The notes under the pieces: generated by a model | What the model was told of the DNA's origin: nothing | The model's input: the letters and a program-made list of their open reading frames with translations, nothing else | Databases searched by the model: none | Shown: positions 44,356 through 57,820 of the stretch, one piece after another | Layout of the letters: the number at the start of each line of letters is the position of its first letter | Numbering within the stretch: position 1 is the first letter of the stretch | Source of the DNA: Neocallimastix lanati (nom. inval.) | Taxonomy: Eukaryota; Neocallimastigomycota; Neocallimastigomycetes; Neocallimastigales; Neocallimastigaceae | NCBI GenBank assembly: GCA_016946835.1 | Contig: JACVTC010000278.1 | Span: forward strand, 1 to 63,163 | DNA length: 63,163 nucleotides | Direction: 5' to 3' | Made by a program: the position numbers and the translations under genes

Positions 44356-47300
44356 ATATAATTATAATTATTTTACTATTTTATAAAAATAAAATGTTTT
44401 TAAAAATTTTTAATTTCTAAAAATAAAAAATTAAAAAGTAGTATATTATTGAAAAAATATTTTAATGACGAAATCATTTATAATATATGGTTTTTCTTTT
44501 ATTAAATTGTATATTAATGACTATTTCAAATTTTTGATACTAATAGCAAGTGTTATATTGATGGAAATTTATATTTTAATAAAATTAATATTTTAACTAC
44601 TCATAATATTCATTTATATAGAATATTGTAAATATTTTTTAATTGAACTTATCATATATATTATATGGACAAATAGACCAATAGTTTTAATCACAAGTAA
44701 AAATTATAAATCGTCAATCTTATTAATTTATTGAGATAAACTTAAATATAAGAAGATACAAAAATTATCTGAATTCATCTTTTCACTCAACTTTCTCAGA
44801 AAATATTCATTGCAAAGATAATATAATGTAATTAATTAAAATTATTTAAGAACAAGTAACATCTTTAGTATAAATATATATAAATTTCATTATATTGAAC
44901 ATCGCTAATAACTTATTTATGTTTGGTTATAAATAACTTTATAAATAAAACATTATATTCAATTAATTTTAATTCTTTAATTTATTTAAAAATTTACTGA
45001 AATTTATAATGTTCTGTTTTTTCATACGTAATTCTCATTTTTTTTATATATTGACAATACAAATTAAATTTTTTATATTTTATTTTTAAGTGTTATATTT
45101 AATATTTAATATATTTAGATTTCATAAATAAGTATATTTTATATATTAATTAATTTATAGTTTAATTAATAATACAATTTTTCTATTTTTATTTCTCTTA
45201 TTAATTAATATAATATCTTTCTAATAAATGGAAAATCTCTTATTATATTTACAATATTAAGTTATACATTTATTGATATTTTTATGTAAATTTTATTATG
45301 ATTATATTCATGACAAATTTTCAAAAATTCCAATAATGAAATTTTTAAACTTGTCTTATAATGTTCGATATTTTTTAATGCTAAATAATAACCGTATAAT
45401 CGAAGATTTATATTATTAATTGATTTAATTTAATAAAATTTAATATTTTCAAAATAAAAATAGTTGATTTATTCCATTATTCAGTGTTTATTTTTTTTTA
45501 GTAATTGATTTAATTTATAATATATAATTTAATATAACTAATTTAATAAAATATAAAATGTACTTATTGTTATTATAGTTGTTGCAAAAAAAATATATTT
45601 ATATAACTATATCCACAATTACTAAAGCATTTAATATATTTTATTACTATACAATTTAAAATAAAATATTTAATGAAATTTATGTTATATAATATAGTTT
45701 TAAATATATTTAAAAAAAAAAACAATAAATAATTAGTGAAAAATGTAATTTACGAAATATTTAATAATAATATATAATTAAAATTTTTATTAATTGACTT
45801 ATTTTCATTATTACATCAAACAAATTTATTTTATCTATTTATAAAATAATTTTTATTTCTTATTAAATAAATATTTTCATATAAATATCTCAAAATTTTA
45901 TTAATAAATAAGTTAATAGGATAAATTATTAATTTATTGCTAATATTTAGAAAATTTTTAGAAAAATGGTAATTTATATTATTTTAAATAAAAAAAATAA
46001 TCAAAATTATAATTTTAATTTCTTAATAAAAATAAACATTTTTTCTCAAATTAAATAGAATTAGAAATATAAATTTTATTTATATATTAACTTAATAAAA
46101 TATTTTTTATTTGTAAATAATATAATTGTATTTTATATAAATTAATATTGTTTACAAAATTTTATATAAAATGAGTTTACTTTTTTTTATTATTTAATAA
46201 TTATTTTAGTATTATATAAATTAAATATATAAATATTATTTATTATTTTTATAATAAAAATTTTTTAATTGATATATTTAATTATTATACAAATTTAAAA
46301 TATTTTATACCTTGCATAATAAATATTTTTTATTCATTAAAATTAAATTTTTAATTTATAATTTAAATATTATATATATATAAATCATTAATTTTTATCC
46401 TTTATATTAAATCTACTTGTGTTTATGAAATTTCTACTATATGAAAAGCAAATTGGGTTTTATCGTATTATAATTTTAGAAATCCCTTTAATGTATTTCT
46501 CAATAAAAATAGTTATTTAATAAAATATATCACCTATATTTATATATATGATTTCATTTTGTTAAATAAATGTAATAGAGAGAAATGTATTTGGGACTTC
46601 GAATTATTATCTAATAAATGTATTAATATTCCTTATGCTTTTAATATTTAATAACTATTATTTCATTTCGATAGTATTAGTTTAAATTATATATCATTTA
46701 TATATTGTACTAAACTATCTTTTGATAAATGCTTTTATGAAAATTAATTTTCATTGAAGTTATATACTAAATATTAGAATCTTATAATAGATAATTTAAT
46801 AATTCAATAAATAGAAATTATGATATAAAAATAATTCAAATCATTCTTAATTTTGCTTGATTTATTTTCATAAAGTAAAATATTATTGGTAAGCCTTTCG
46901 AATATTTATTTTTTTTTTTACTAATAAAGCTTCTTCAATTCATTTTATAATTAAAAATAAGCTTTTTTTGTAGGATTGAATATAATTTGCTTTTCATATC
47001 TATTATTTAAATGCTTATATTTTTATCATTTGCTAACATTGAATACAAGTACTTATATTTCAAATAAAGATTATATATAAAAAAAATTGTTTGTATATTA
47101 GTGATTTTTAATATATATATTTTTTTAAATTTTATTTATTTTTATTTTTAATCATTTTTCGTTTTTTTTTTAGTTATTAATTTTTTATTGATTTGTTTTC
47201 TTCTTCTTTTTTTTTAAGAAGAAATTTATACTAAATTAATACCAAAAGTTAAAGAAATATTTTATAATTAACATAATATAATATAATAATTATATAAGTA

Positions 47301-47857
47301 TTTTTATTTTCTTTTTTTTTTATAAATAATTAATAAAAAAATGATGATAATTAATATTATGCTAATAATACTAATTATAAATGATAATAATAATATTAAT
47401 TTCATTAAAAATGATTCTTTTAATTTAAAAATAAATATTTTAATGATGATTTAATATATATATTTTAGTAATAACTAAATAAGGGATAAAAATATTAAAA
47501 TATATTTTTTCATTTTTATATAATTTACATTATAAATAATAATATATAATTATAATTAATTTTTTTATATTACTTTAATTTATTAAGAATTCTTTTATTA
47601 ATTTAATAATATATATACTTAATAAAAAGAAATTAAAAACTTTAAATAGTATATTAACGAATTTAACTATTAATTAAATTTATTTTTAAATTATTAAAAT
47701 TTTAAATATTGAAATAAATATACTTTATTAATATTTCTAAAATTTTTTTACACTTATATATTTACGAAATCAAAATTATTTTTATTAATTATAAAAAAGA
47801 AAAAAATTATATTTTAATCAATAATTATATACTTTAAACTTTTAATTGATCAATAAA
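44356..47857. other. 3.5 kb A+T-rich gene-free DNA
   Basis: No open frame with coding character, no recognised RNA gene. It marks the change from the gene-dense left part of the window to the gene-poor right part. Confidence 0.6.
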
Positions 47858-48850
47858 ATGGATAACAATATTAATATAATCAAACGATATATTGAAAAAA
47901 AAGATTATATTAATTTAGAGGAGATTTTAAGTAATTTTATTATTCCCTTAAATGAAATACTAAATAAAAACTTTGATATAATATGTTTTGCAATTAAAAA
48001 TGGATGTGAAGATTCTTTTATTAAAAATATTTATAAATGGTATAATATTAATCAGTTAGATTATTGTTATTTTTTAAATAATAGATTTATTTCTCCACTA
48101 TTATATTCATTTATTTATAAAAAATATGAATTAATTGAGTTCCTAACAAATAAAGGAGCTAATATTAATAGAAAATATAATAATATGAGTTTATTAAAAT
48201 ACTTAATTAATAATGAATATTTTAATGAAGAAAATATTTCAATTTTAGTTAAAAATAAATATAAATTTAGTCGTCATGATTTTGAAATTCTTTTTCAAAA
48301 AGAGTTCAATTTAATTATATTAACATTTGAACAAATCACTTTATTCAACGAAGAAATAAAAAATAATTATAATAAAAATAATAATATGGAAAAAAAAAAA
48401 AGAAGAAGATTTGAAAAAGAAAAAGAAAAAGAAAAAATCATCATGCAGGAAATTAATATACCATTTATGTGGTATATCAAATTATTTAAAGAAAATAAAT
48501 TTAGAGAAATAACTCTAATACTTAAATATGAAAGATCAAAAGAAAAATTTAATGGAATAAAATTTTTCGATCATCAATTTAAATATTTAAATAAAAATAG
48601 AGAAAATGATATTGAATTTCATTTCTTACATGAAATTATTGAAAAAAATATTGAAATCCCAAATTTCAAAAATGGAAATTATGATGATGTAAATAAAGAT
48701 ATCCAGATTAGAAATAAATTTGAACAAATTTTAAATAGAAAAAGAAAATTATATAAAAGAATTCTTTTAAATAAAAAAAACGAAGAAATTGAAGAATTTA
48801 AAAATAATAATAAATTTTTTTTACTCTATTTACAAAAAAAAAAATTATAA
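47858..48850 (+). CDS. Ankyrin-repeat-like protein, 330 residues
   Basis: The frame opens earlier at a TTG, but the first ATG is 47858. Residues about 65-130 contain two recognisable ankyrin-type units, including SPLLYSFIYKKYELIEFLTNKGANI. The rest is degenerate and very Lys/Asn-rich, with a basic run near 175-200. There is no signal peptide, so it is probably intracellular and acts in protein binding. It is paralogous to the minus-strand gene at 52158-53306: both continue with a WYIKLFK.../ELYLKYL... block followed by a (F/Y)...F(H/N)F(L/I) block at comparable positions. Confidence 0.7.
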   Translation: MDNNINIIKRYIEKKDYINLEEILSNFIIPLNEILNKNFDIICFAIKNGCEDSFIKNIYKWYNINQLDYCYFLNNRFISPLLYSFIYKKYELIEFLTNKGANINRKYNNMSLLKYLINNEYFNEENISILVKNKYKFSRHDFEILFQKEFNLIILTFEQITLFNEEIKNNYNKNNNMEKKKRRRFEKEKEKEKIIMQEINIPFMWYIKLFKENKFREITLILKYERSKEKFNGIKFFDHQFKYLNKNRENDIEFHFLHEIIEKNIEIPNFKNGNYDDVNKDIQIRNKFEQILNRKRKLYKRILLNKKNEEIEEFKNNNKFFLLYLQKKKL

Positions 48851-49400
48851 TTAATTAGAATTAATTAAAATAAACATTAAAAATAAAAAAAAAAAAAAAA
48901 AAAAGACAAATTCACATATAATAATTTTTATTTCATGATAAAATAATAATAAGATTATTATTTTATTATTTATATATTTTTTAATTTCTTAATTAATATA
49001 CTTAAATTTTTATATATTTTTTATATTTTTTAAATTCTAATATTTTTTTTATAATATGTAAAATTAATATATTTTATATAAAACTAATTTTATTTTATAT
49101 AATAAATATAATTATTTAATATTAAAAAAAAATTGTGTTAATGTAATTAAATTTTATTGTTATATAAAAAAAATTTAATGTAAATAAAAAAATTTAATAA
49201 TAATGATCATGTTCATGTTTAAATTTAAATATTCGTGTTAATTTAATGTTTTATTTTTAAATTTATATTTAAAATTTTTGATAAAAATATATATATATAT
49301 TTTATTTATTGTTATATAAATTTTTACATTTTTTTTATTAATTCATACTTTATATTATTATTTAAATTTTTTTTATATAAATAAAAATAATAAATATATT
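48851..49400. other. A+T-rich spacer before tandem array
   Basis: Poly-A and A+T runs only; leads into the ~283 bp tandem repeats. Confidence 0.6.
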
Positions 49401-51660
49401 TTACTTTAAATAATAACCATATATTTTATTTATTATTTTTTTATTATGTTATATATTCATTTTTCTTTATTTTTTTATCTTAAAAACAATGAAATGTATT
49501 ATTAAATAATTTGTCAAGTAACGTGATATGTTATATGTAAAATAATCATAAATAATTTAATTAATAAATTCTTATAATTTTTTAGTGAAATATAAAAATG
49601 ATGGAAATCAAAACTTGTAAAATCTTTGAATTAATTTATTGAAATTCCGAAATTAATTTAATAAAAACAAAATAAAACTATCGAAAAATCCAAATAATAA
49701 CTATATATTTTATTTATTAATTTTTAATATATTTTATATTTATTTTTCTTTATTGTTTATCTCAAAAAAAAGGAATGTATTTTTTAATAGTTTGTCAAGT
49801 AACGTGAACAATATTTTATATGTAAATTACACATAAATAAATTAAATAATAAATTCTCAATAATTTCTAGTAAAATATAAAAATGATGGAAATTAAAACC
49901 TGTAAAATCTCGGAATTAATTTATTGAAATTTCAAAAATAATTTAACAAAAATAAAATAAAACTATCGAAAAATCCAAACAATTACCAAATATTTTAATT
50001 ATTATTTTTTTTATTATGTTTTATATTTATTTTTCTTTATTTTTTTATCTCAAAAAAATAAAATGTATTTTTTAATGGATTGTCAAGTAACGTGATATGT
50101 TATATGTAAATTTATCATAAATGATTTAATTAATAAGTTCTTATAATATTTTCGTTAAATATAAAAATGATGGAAATTAAATCTTGTAAAATTTTGAATT
50201 AATTTATTGAAATTTCATAATTAATTTAACAAAAATAAAATAAAACTATTCTAAATCCAGATATTAACCAAATATTTTATTTATTATTTTTTTCATATGT
50301 TTTATATTCATTTTTCTTTATTTTTTTATCTCAAAAATATGAAATGTATTTTTTAATATTTATCAAGTAACGTGAACACTATGTTTTATGTGAAATTATC
50401 ATAATTGATTTAATAAATTCTTATAATTTTTTCGTTAAATATAAAAATGATGGAAATTAAATCTTGTAAAATTTTGAATTAATTTATTGAAATTTCATAA
50501 TTAATTTAACAAAAATAAAATAAAACTATTCTAAATCCAGATATTAACCAAATATTTTATTTATTTTTTTTTTTATATGATTTATATTTATTTTTCTTTA
50601 TTGTTTATCTCAAAAATATGAAATGTATTTTTTAATAGTTTGTCAAGTAACGTAAACTATATTTTATATGTAAATTACACATAAATAAATTAAATAATAA
50701 ATTCTCAGTAATTTCTAGTTAAATATAAAAATAATGGAAATTAATATCTATAAAATCTTTGAATTAATTTATTGAAATTTCAAAATTAATTTATCAAAAA
50801 AAAAATAAAACTATTTTAAAATCCAAATAATAACCAAATATTTTATTTATTATTTTTTCATATGTTTTATATTCATTTTTCTTTATTTTTTTATCTCAAA
50901 AATATGAAATGTATTTTTTAATATTTATCAAGTAACGTGAACACTATGTTTTATGTGAAATGATCATAAATAATTTAATTAATAAATTTTTAGTATATTT
51001 TAGTTAAATACAAATATGATGGAAAAAAATTATGTAAAATTTTTGAATTAATTTATTGAAATTTCAAAATCAATTTAACACAAAAAAAATAAAACTATTG
51101 AAAAATCCAAATAATAACTATATATTTTATTTATTACTATTTTATTATGATTTATATTCTTTTTTTTTTTTTTTAAAAAAAAAATGAAATATTAATTTTA
51201 ATAGTTTGTCAAGTAACGTGAACACTACGTTATATGTAAAATAATCATAAATAATTTAATTAATAAATTCTTAATATTTTTTAGTTAAATACAAAAATGA
51301 TGGAAATTAAAATCTGTAAAGTCTTTGAATTAATTTATTGAAATTTCAAAATTAATTTAACAAAAAAAAAAAAAAAAAAAAAAAAATTAAAATCCAAATA
51401 ATATTAATAAATTATTTATTATTAGTTTACGTTATATGTTCATTTTTCTTTATTTTTTTTATCTCAAAAACAATGAAAAGTTTTTTAATAGGTCGTCAAG
51501 TAACGTGAACACTATTTTAAATGTAAAATAATCATAAATAATTTAATTAATAAAATTTTATTATTTTTTAGTTAAATACAAAATATATGAAAAAAAAAAA
51601 AAAAAATTGGAATTAATTTACTGAAATTTCAAAATTAATATAAAAACAAAACAAAAAATT
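49400..51660. repeat. Eight-copy tandem array, unit about 283 bp
   Basis: The phrase CAAGTAACGT (one copy ends CAAGTAACGT-A, the others CAAGTAACGT-G) starts at 49515, 49796, 50084, 50364, 50644, 50929, 51210 and 51497. The spacings are 281, 288, 280, 280, 285, 281 and 287 bp. Around it each unit repeats an AAAATGATGGAAATTAAA-like part, a TTGAATTAATTTATTGAAATTTC part and a TTCATTTTTCTTTATTTTTTTATCTC part. The CAAGTAACGT core is the best conserved, most G+C-rich section. The last unit is the most degenerate. No open frame. The array fills the space between two convergent ankyrin-type paralogues. Confidence 0.9.
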
Positions 51661-52157
51661 ACATTATAATTTTAATAAAATATACTATAAATAAAAATAA
51701 ATAAATAAATAAATAAATAAAAAAAAAAAAGAATTAAAATGAAATAAAAAATATATTTTATTAAAAAACAAATATAAAAATATTTAAAAAATAATTTTTA
51801 AAAATTAATAAGAATATATATTTCTTTTATATATATTTTTTTTTTATTCTTTTTTTTATAAAAAATCTTTTTTAGTATTTAAAAGAAATTTTTTAATTAT
51901 TTTATGTAATATATAAATTTTTTTTTTATTTTATTTAATATTTGTTTCGTATAAAATAATAAAAATGCTACATGTTTCAATATAATATCATTATAATACA
52001 TATTAATATAAAAAATTACATGAAATATATAAAATTTTCAATAAAAAATAAAATTAATACATTAATAATAAAATAAATTTTAATACAAATTTATTAATAC
52101 TTTTAAATAATTTGAGAGTATTATAATTTAATTATTAATTGATTTATCATAAAAATT
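51661..52157. other. A+T-rich spacer after tandem array
   Basis: Homopolymer-rich; contains a short AAAT run near 51690-51720. No gene. Confidence 0.6.
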
Positions 52158-53306
52158 TTAAATTAAAAAATACTTTCGAAGAATATCAACTATATCTGAT
52201 GAAACGTTATATTCATTAATTAAATTCAAAATTTCACTTTTGCTTGAATATAAACAATGAAGAATATAATTATTGTTTTTCAAAAATGTTTCTAATTTTA
52301 AATTATTATTATTTTTTATTAGTTCAACTATTTTTAATTTTTTATTTATTATAATGGTTTCATTTTCATTAATTGCATACTCTTTACTAAATGGAAATGT
52401 GTTTTCATTGTTTATAATAAAATTAAAAAAATCATAAAATGATTTTTTATTAAAATTTCTATCAAAATAATTCAAATAAAAAAGAATAAAATCCTTAAAT
52501 GATCTTGTTTTTTCTGTACCATAATATTTATAAAGATATTCTACTTTCTTGTAATCTTTCCTGTCTAAATATTTCAAATATAATTCCATTGGGATTTCAA
52601 TTTTATTTATTTCATTATTAACCCTATGGTTAAATTTTCTTTTTGAAATTCCAGCTTTATTTTTATATAAATTAAGTAGATATTTTATAAAATTTATATC
52701 AAAAACAAAGTTTTCTAAGCACTTTTTAATATATTTAAATTCAAAATTGCTGAGTCGTTCAATTTTAAATTTTTTTAAACTAAAGCCATTTTTTAAGAGA
52801 AAATTTAATTTTCTCATAGTTAATAAATTTTCTTCTCTTAAAATTTCTAAAATATATTTACCATTTATTTTGAAATACATGTCAGCTCCTTTATTAATTA
52901 AAAATTCAACTGATTGAAAATCAGAAAATTCTAATGATACTAAAAGTGGTGATTTTACATTATTATTTGAATCCATTAAAACTTCTAAACTATTTTGATA
53001 ATTTACAATAGTTTCATCTTTGTGATTACTCATATCATATAAATGATATATATCTTTAACTACATAATTTAAAGTTTTATAATTACACCTGTTATAGATT
53101 AATTTTATAATATCGAAAGAGCAATTTAAACTTAAAGCCAAAGTAAGTAGATCGAAATTACTACTATTTAAAAAATAAAGAGGAGTTTCTAAACTATTAA
53201 TAAAATCTTTTAATTTATCAATATTATTCCTATTAAGTAATACTAAAATTAATTTCTGTTTTTCTGAAAGAATATCATTTGTTTTCATTATTTTCATTCT
53301 TTTCAT
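52158..53306 (-). CDS. Ankyrin-repeat-like protein, 382 residues
   Basis: Residues about 115-160 contain an ankyrin-type unit (SPLLVSLEFSDFQSVEFLINKGADM), with degenerate units before and after. It is Lys/Asn/Phe-rich, without signal peptide or membrane segment, and probably an intracellular protein-binding protein. It is a paralogue of the gene at 47858 in convergent orientation. Three Met codons open the frame (residues 1, 4, 7), and nothing in the sequence decides between them. Such divergent ankyrin proteins are numerous in anaerobic fungi. Confidence 0.7.
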   Translation of the reverse strand: MKRMKIMKTNDILSEKQKLILVLLNRNNIDKLKDFINSLETPLYFLNSSNFDLLTLALSLNCSFDIIKLIYNRCNYKTLNYVVKDIYHLYDMSNHKDETIVNYQNSLEVLMDSNNNVKSPLLVSLEFSDFQSVEFLINKGADMYFKINGKYILEILREENLLTMRKLNFLLKNGFSLKKFKIERLSNFEFKYIKKCLENFVFDINFIKYLLNLYKNKAGISKRKFNHRVNNEINKIEIPMELYLKYLDRKDYKKVEYLYKYYGTEKTRSFKDFILFYLNYFDRNFNKKSFYDFFNFIINNENTFPFSKEYAINENETIIINKKLKIVELIKNNNNLKLETFLKNNNYILHCLYSSKSEILNLINEYNVSSDIVDILRKYFLI

Positions 53307-56129
53307 AATTTAAAAAATATTATAATACTCTAATAGTGCTTTAATTATTAAAAAAGATATTTTATATATGATTATGATTTTACTTTTATGTATAAGTAAT
53401 TAAAAAATTAAAAATATTTATATATATTAATATATAAAAATTATAGAATAAAGTGTAAAATAAAAAAATAAAAAAAAATTAACTTTCTTTTTAAAATGTA
53501 TTAATCTTAATTGATGTAAAATTTTAAAAAAATTTTTTAATATAAATCTTTTTTCTAAAATATAATATTTTTATTCAAAATATATTTATTTTTAAATAAA
53601 TTTTTAATTACATAAAAGAAATAAAATAAAACAAAATTATTATTAATTACAAAAAAAAATTTAATAAAAAACTTTATTAACTTTAATTTTTCAATAATCA
53701 GTAAATCTATTATACATATTTAAATATTTATAGTAAATGTTTTTTATATAATTTCTATTAAATAAATGATTAAATAAGTAAAAATAATATAAATAGTTTT
53801 ATTGTTAAATTTCAGAATTATTTTATTTTAAATGCTAATATTATTAGTAAAGTATATATAATAATATATTAAGACGTTAAACATAATTTATCAGAATTTT
53901 AAAAAATATTAATAAAAATTTATGGTTTTATATATATAATATCATATTAGGAATTTATCCTAATAAATATATATTTATTATGTTATTAATATGAATTTAG
54001 AAAACAATAATAACTTATTTTTAACTAAATATTATAAAAAAAATATATTTATTAATACTTTTTATTTACAGGGAAAATAATATATATATTATGTAACAAA
54101 AAAAGTAAAAAATCTTTATTTATATTAAAAAATTTCAGTAAATTATTGAGTATAATTTTTTAACATTTTATCTATATTTTATATTTTTTAAAGTTTTAAT
54201 TAAATTAATGAATAAAAAATATTTAATAATTAAAAAAAATAATATATTATATAATATTTAAAAAAAAAACAAAATCCGAGAAATTTCATTTTTATATAAT
54301 AGAAAACATAAAAAATAAAAATAAATAAAGTCAAGTTGAAACTAAAATCAAATATAAAATTAAAAATAAAATTACAAAAAAAAATAATACACATTTTATA
54401 TAATTAAATTAAAAATAATATTATATGAATATATATTTGAAACTAGTTTATATTATACTCAATAAATATTATCAATTAGAACAATTAAATAAAAATTAAA
54501 ATTTTTTCTTAGATTATTATTTATATTTTTCAAAAAGAAAATTAATTTAAATTTTCCTAGAAAGATTAGATCCATATCTTTGTATATTGACATTCATTCT
54601 CTTTAATGTATTCCTCTCTTCATCCTAGTAATTATTTATAACTTTAATAATCTTAAATTTTTAAATTTTTTATTTTTTTTTTGTTTTTCATTCAACTTAA
54701 TTATTTCCTTATTTATTTTTTTTTTTTTTTTTGATTTTTTCTTTTTTAAATATTTTATTAAATTTATTTTTATATTCAACTAATAATATATACGTAATTA
54801 TTAATATTTTAATAATTTGTATCGCTTCTTTTTTTTAAAAAATTATTTATAATATAAATAAAAACTTTATTTCATATTTAAGAGTCAATGACTTTTTTTA
54901 TACAAAATATAAAATATGGGTATCTAGAAGAGTTTAATTTTTTATAAATAACAAAAGTTTAAATCGAAAAAAAGAAAAGTGTATGAAATAAAATTAATAA
55001 TATTCCTAAAAAGTTATTTTAACAATAAATGAAAAAATGTTTTAAATTGAAAAATTACTTTTATAAAATTAAAACTTGAAAAAAATCATTTTTATAAAAC
55101 TTTTTATATTAATATTAATCTAATATTCAGAAATTTAACCTTTTCTTGATTTCATATTTTCTTTATCTTCAATTACATATATCAACTTTATTCGTTTGAT
55201 ACGAGATTAAAAATTAATAATATAAAATTTTATTTATAAATATTAGTAATACCATCTTTCGAAAAAATGATACTTCTAACTGATTTATCATGTCATTAAT
55301 TAGTGGTATTTTATTATAAGAAAAGAAGGGAAATGGTGAGATATTGGAAAATTATACTGGAAGTATTAAAAATATGAATCGATATCCCTTTTTAACTTTA
55401 GTCTAGAGTACAAATTTTATATATATATATATATATATATAAAAGTATCTAATTTAATTTTACTATTTCTTTATTTCTTTATTTCTTAAATTATCCATTT
55501 ATAAATTTAATTTAAACATTTATATCTTTATTTATTTATTTATTTTAGAATTTAAATTTAGTCAATAAATATATAGAAGTTTCTTTCTTACAGATTGATA
55601 AATTCTATATTTCTTTATATTTTAATTTATTTAACTTTTAGTAACTAAAATTTTTTAAAAAATTTTTTTAAAGTATTCAATCTTTAAAAAAATAAAAAAA
55701 AAGACAAAAAATAAAATAAACTTTTTTATAATTCTTTTTTTCTTTTATTTTTTTTTATTAGTAATCAAGATATATTGAATTTTTTTTTTACTTTCAATTT
55801 TTTATTTAATTAATAATCACTATTTATAGATTCTTATAATTTCAATTTATTATTAATTAGTAATAGATAAAAAAAAGATAAGTTAATAAAAGAATAATTA
55901 TTAATTCTATTTTTAATATCAAGTAACAAATAATTAAAAAAATAAATAATTTTCAATATTTATATTTTAAGAAAATCAATATAATAGTTTTAATAGTAAG
56001 ATTTTTATACATCATTTATTATTATTTCTACTCACAAACTATTTTTACTGAATTTGATAGCAATGATTAAAAGTAAGTATTTCTCCTCCCTTTATAAATA
56101 CAAATTATTTTTATCTTATAGATAATATA
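53307..56129. other. 2.8 kb A+T-rich gene-free DNA
   Basis: No gene. A TA dinucleotide run lies at about 55419-55441. Slightly more complex stretches near 54550-54640 and 55250-55400 have no open frame. Confidence 0.6.
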
Positions 56130-56520
56130 AATAAGATAATTCCTCACTCTGGCCCTGAGAGGGGGTGCACAATTACTGTTATTAAATATATCTACGAAAG
56201 GAATTCCTATTGTATGGGTTTAAGTTGTTAAGATAAATTCTAATTAATATACAATTACCAAGCAAGCTAGTACAAATTTCATTGGGTTAGGTTATATTAA
56301 CCTCGACTTGAAAGGGAAGTTAGGCACTGGAGAAACACTCTGAGAAAAAAATATATATATTAGAAAATTCTCAATAATATTTTAAATGACAGAGCGCCAA
56401 TTGCTTGAACACTCAGAAAGACCGTCTAATAGGGATAATTTTCATAATTGGAAATCATATGGAAGTGTTGTGACTACCTAAATATTCTAAAAGGTGGTGA
56501 AACTCGAAACTAAAAAAAAT
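56130..56520. other. G+C-richer island, possible LTR or relic
   Basis: Clearly less A+T-biased than anything around it (for example CTGGCCCTGAGAGGGGG near 56147). No open frame. It lies downstream of the minus-strand copia pol remnant, where a 3' LTR would be expected, but no TG...CA ends can be fixed by eye. Identity unresolved. Confidence 0.4.
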
Positions 56521-56739
56521 GAAAAAATATATAATTACTTATTTTTATGTCATTCTTACGGACAAAAATATTATTTTTTACACTTTTATTTTACTATATT
56601 ATTAAATTTATAAATACCTTTGATTATCAATAAATAGAGTCTATTTTTCATAAATAATATTCTTCATAGATTATTCCTTTCTAGTAATTCTTACTCCTTA
56701 AAATTTAAGTTTAAATTATAATCTTTTAATTGTCGACTT

Positions 56740-57820
56740 TGTGGTAGACACAATTTTTTAGAAATATCAATAAAAATATTTTTCAGGAATTTCGTTAATC
56801 CATCTACTAAATTACTTCTATATTTAACCTAATGCTGTTTAATCTTATTTTACATTATAAATTACTTTATATAATAAAATCTGAATATTTTTCAAACGTT
56901 CTCTTAATTTTCCATTGTGAATTCCTTTTGATTTTCTGACTGCTTTATTGACAGAAAAAATAAAGTCAAGTCCTGTACATATTGATAAGTACAAGATCTA
57001 GGAGTCTTCCAATATATAGTTTCATTTATACTTTTTTTTTTTTGTTTTCTTAACTTCTTTATTTTCTAATGATTTCATATACTCAAAAGTTAATTGATTT
57101 TTAAAAATATTATAGCTATATAATAAATCAAATTGAATATTTATTTTAGTTTAATTTAATCATTTCTCATATCTTCATTAATATAATAGACATATCATGA
57201 ATTCAACATCTTCAATTTCTTTTATTTTAAGCTTTTATTTTTTAAATTTTATATTTTTTGTTATTAATTTCTTTATTTTTATAAGATATCAGTACATTAT
57301 CTATATATACTCTAAGAATACAATTAATAATATTTTGAATTCTTTATTTATAGATAAAACTTTACTAATTGTTTAAATATCAGGTTTATATAGAAATTAT
57401 TTGATTCATTATTCAATTCTTTTTCTGCTTGGCTTAAATCCATATATAGCCTTAAAAATTTTTTATTAAAATCTGGATGTCTTTCAGGCGGTTTCATGTA
57501 TACTTCTTCAGTGAGATTTGGATTTAGGAAGGCTACAATAATATCAATTTATTTTATTTTGAATCCTTTTTTTGAATGATTAATTTAAATGATGAACTTC
57601 TCTTTCAAAATTATTTTGAAAAAATATTTGTGGCCTTTAAAAAAAAATATTATCAATATATATTTTATTGAAGTTTAATTATCTGAAAATGTAAAATAAA
57701 AGGACTTGATTTAGATTCAATATATTCTTTATTACTCCAACATTACCTTCCAAAATAAACTGGTAGATTTTACTTCATAATTGTTGGATTAGGTTCATTG
57801 TTTTTAGAAGAAATAAAAAA
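56740..57820 (-). mobile_element. Degraded Ty1/copia pol (reverse transcriptase to RNase H)
   Basis: On the minus strand, 57541-57420 encodes VAFLNPNLTEEVYMKPPE and then a LYMDLSQAEK stretch, a clear copy of the copia RT motif FLNG.L.EEVYM..PEG...LYGLKQA. Further along, 57030-56940 encodes ILYLSICTGLDFIFSVNKA, the usual GRLLYLS.TRPDI.FAVN region. 56845-56740 resembles the end of RNase H (LVDGLTKFLKN). The order is correct for copia. Stops and frame changes throughout show that the element is dead. The YxDD box is not found. The left edge of homology is approximate. Confidence 0.78.

Noticed and set aside
49400-51660. CRISPR-like array
   Set aside because: Units are ~283 bp and similar throughout, not short repeats with unique spacers; the context is eukaryotic.
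56130-56520. Group I or II intron or rRNA fragment
   Set aside because: A TAGGGATAA-like string and some complexity suggested it, but no conserved core or domain V pattern could be found.
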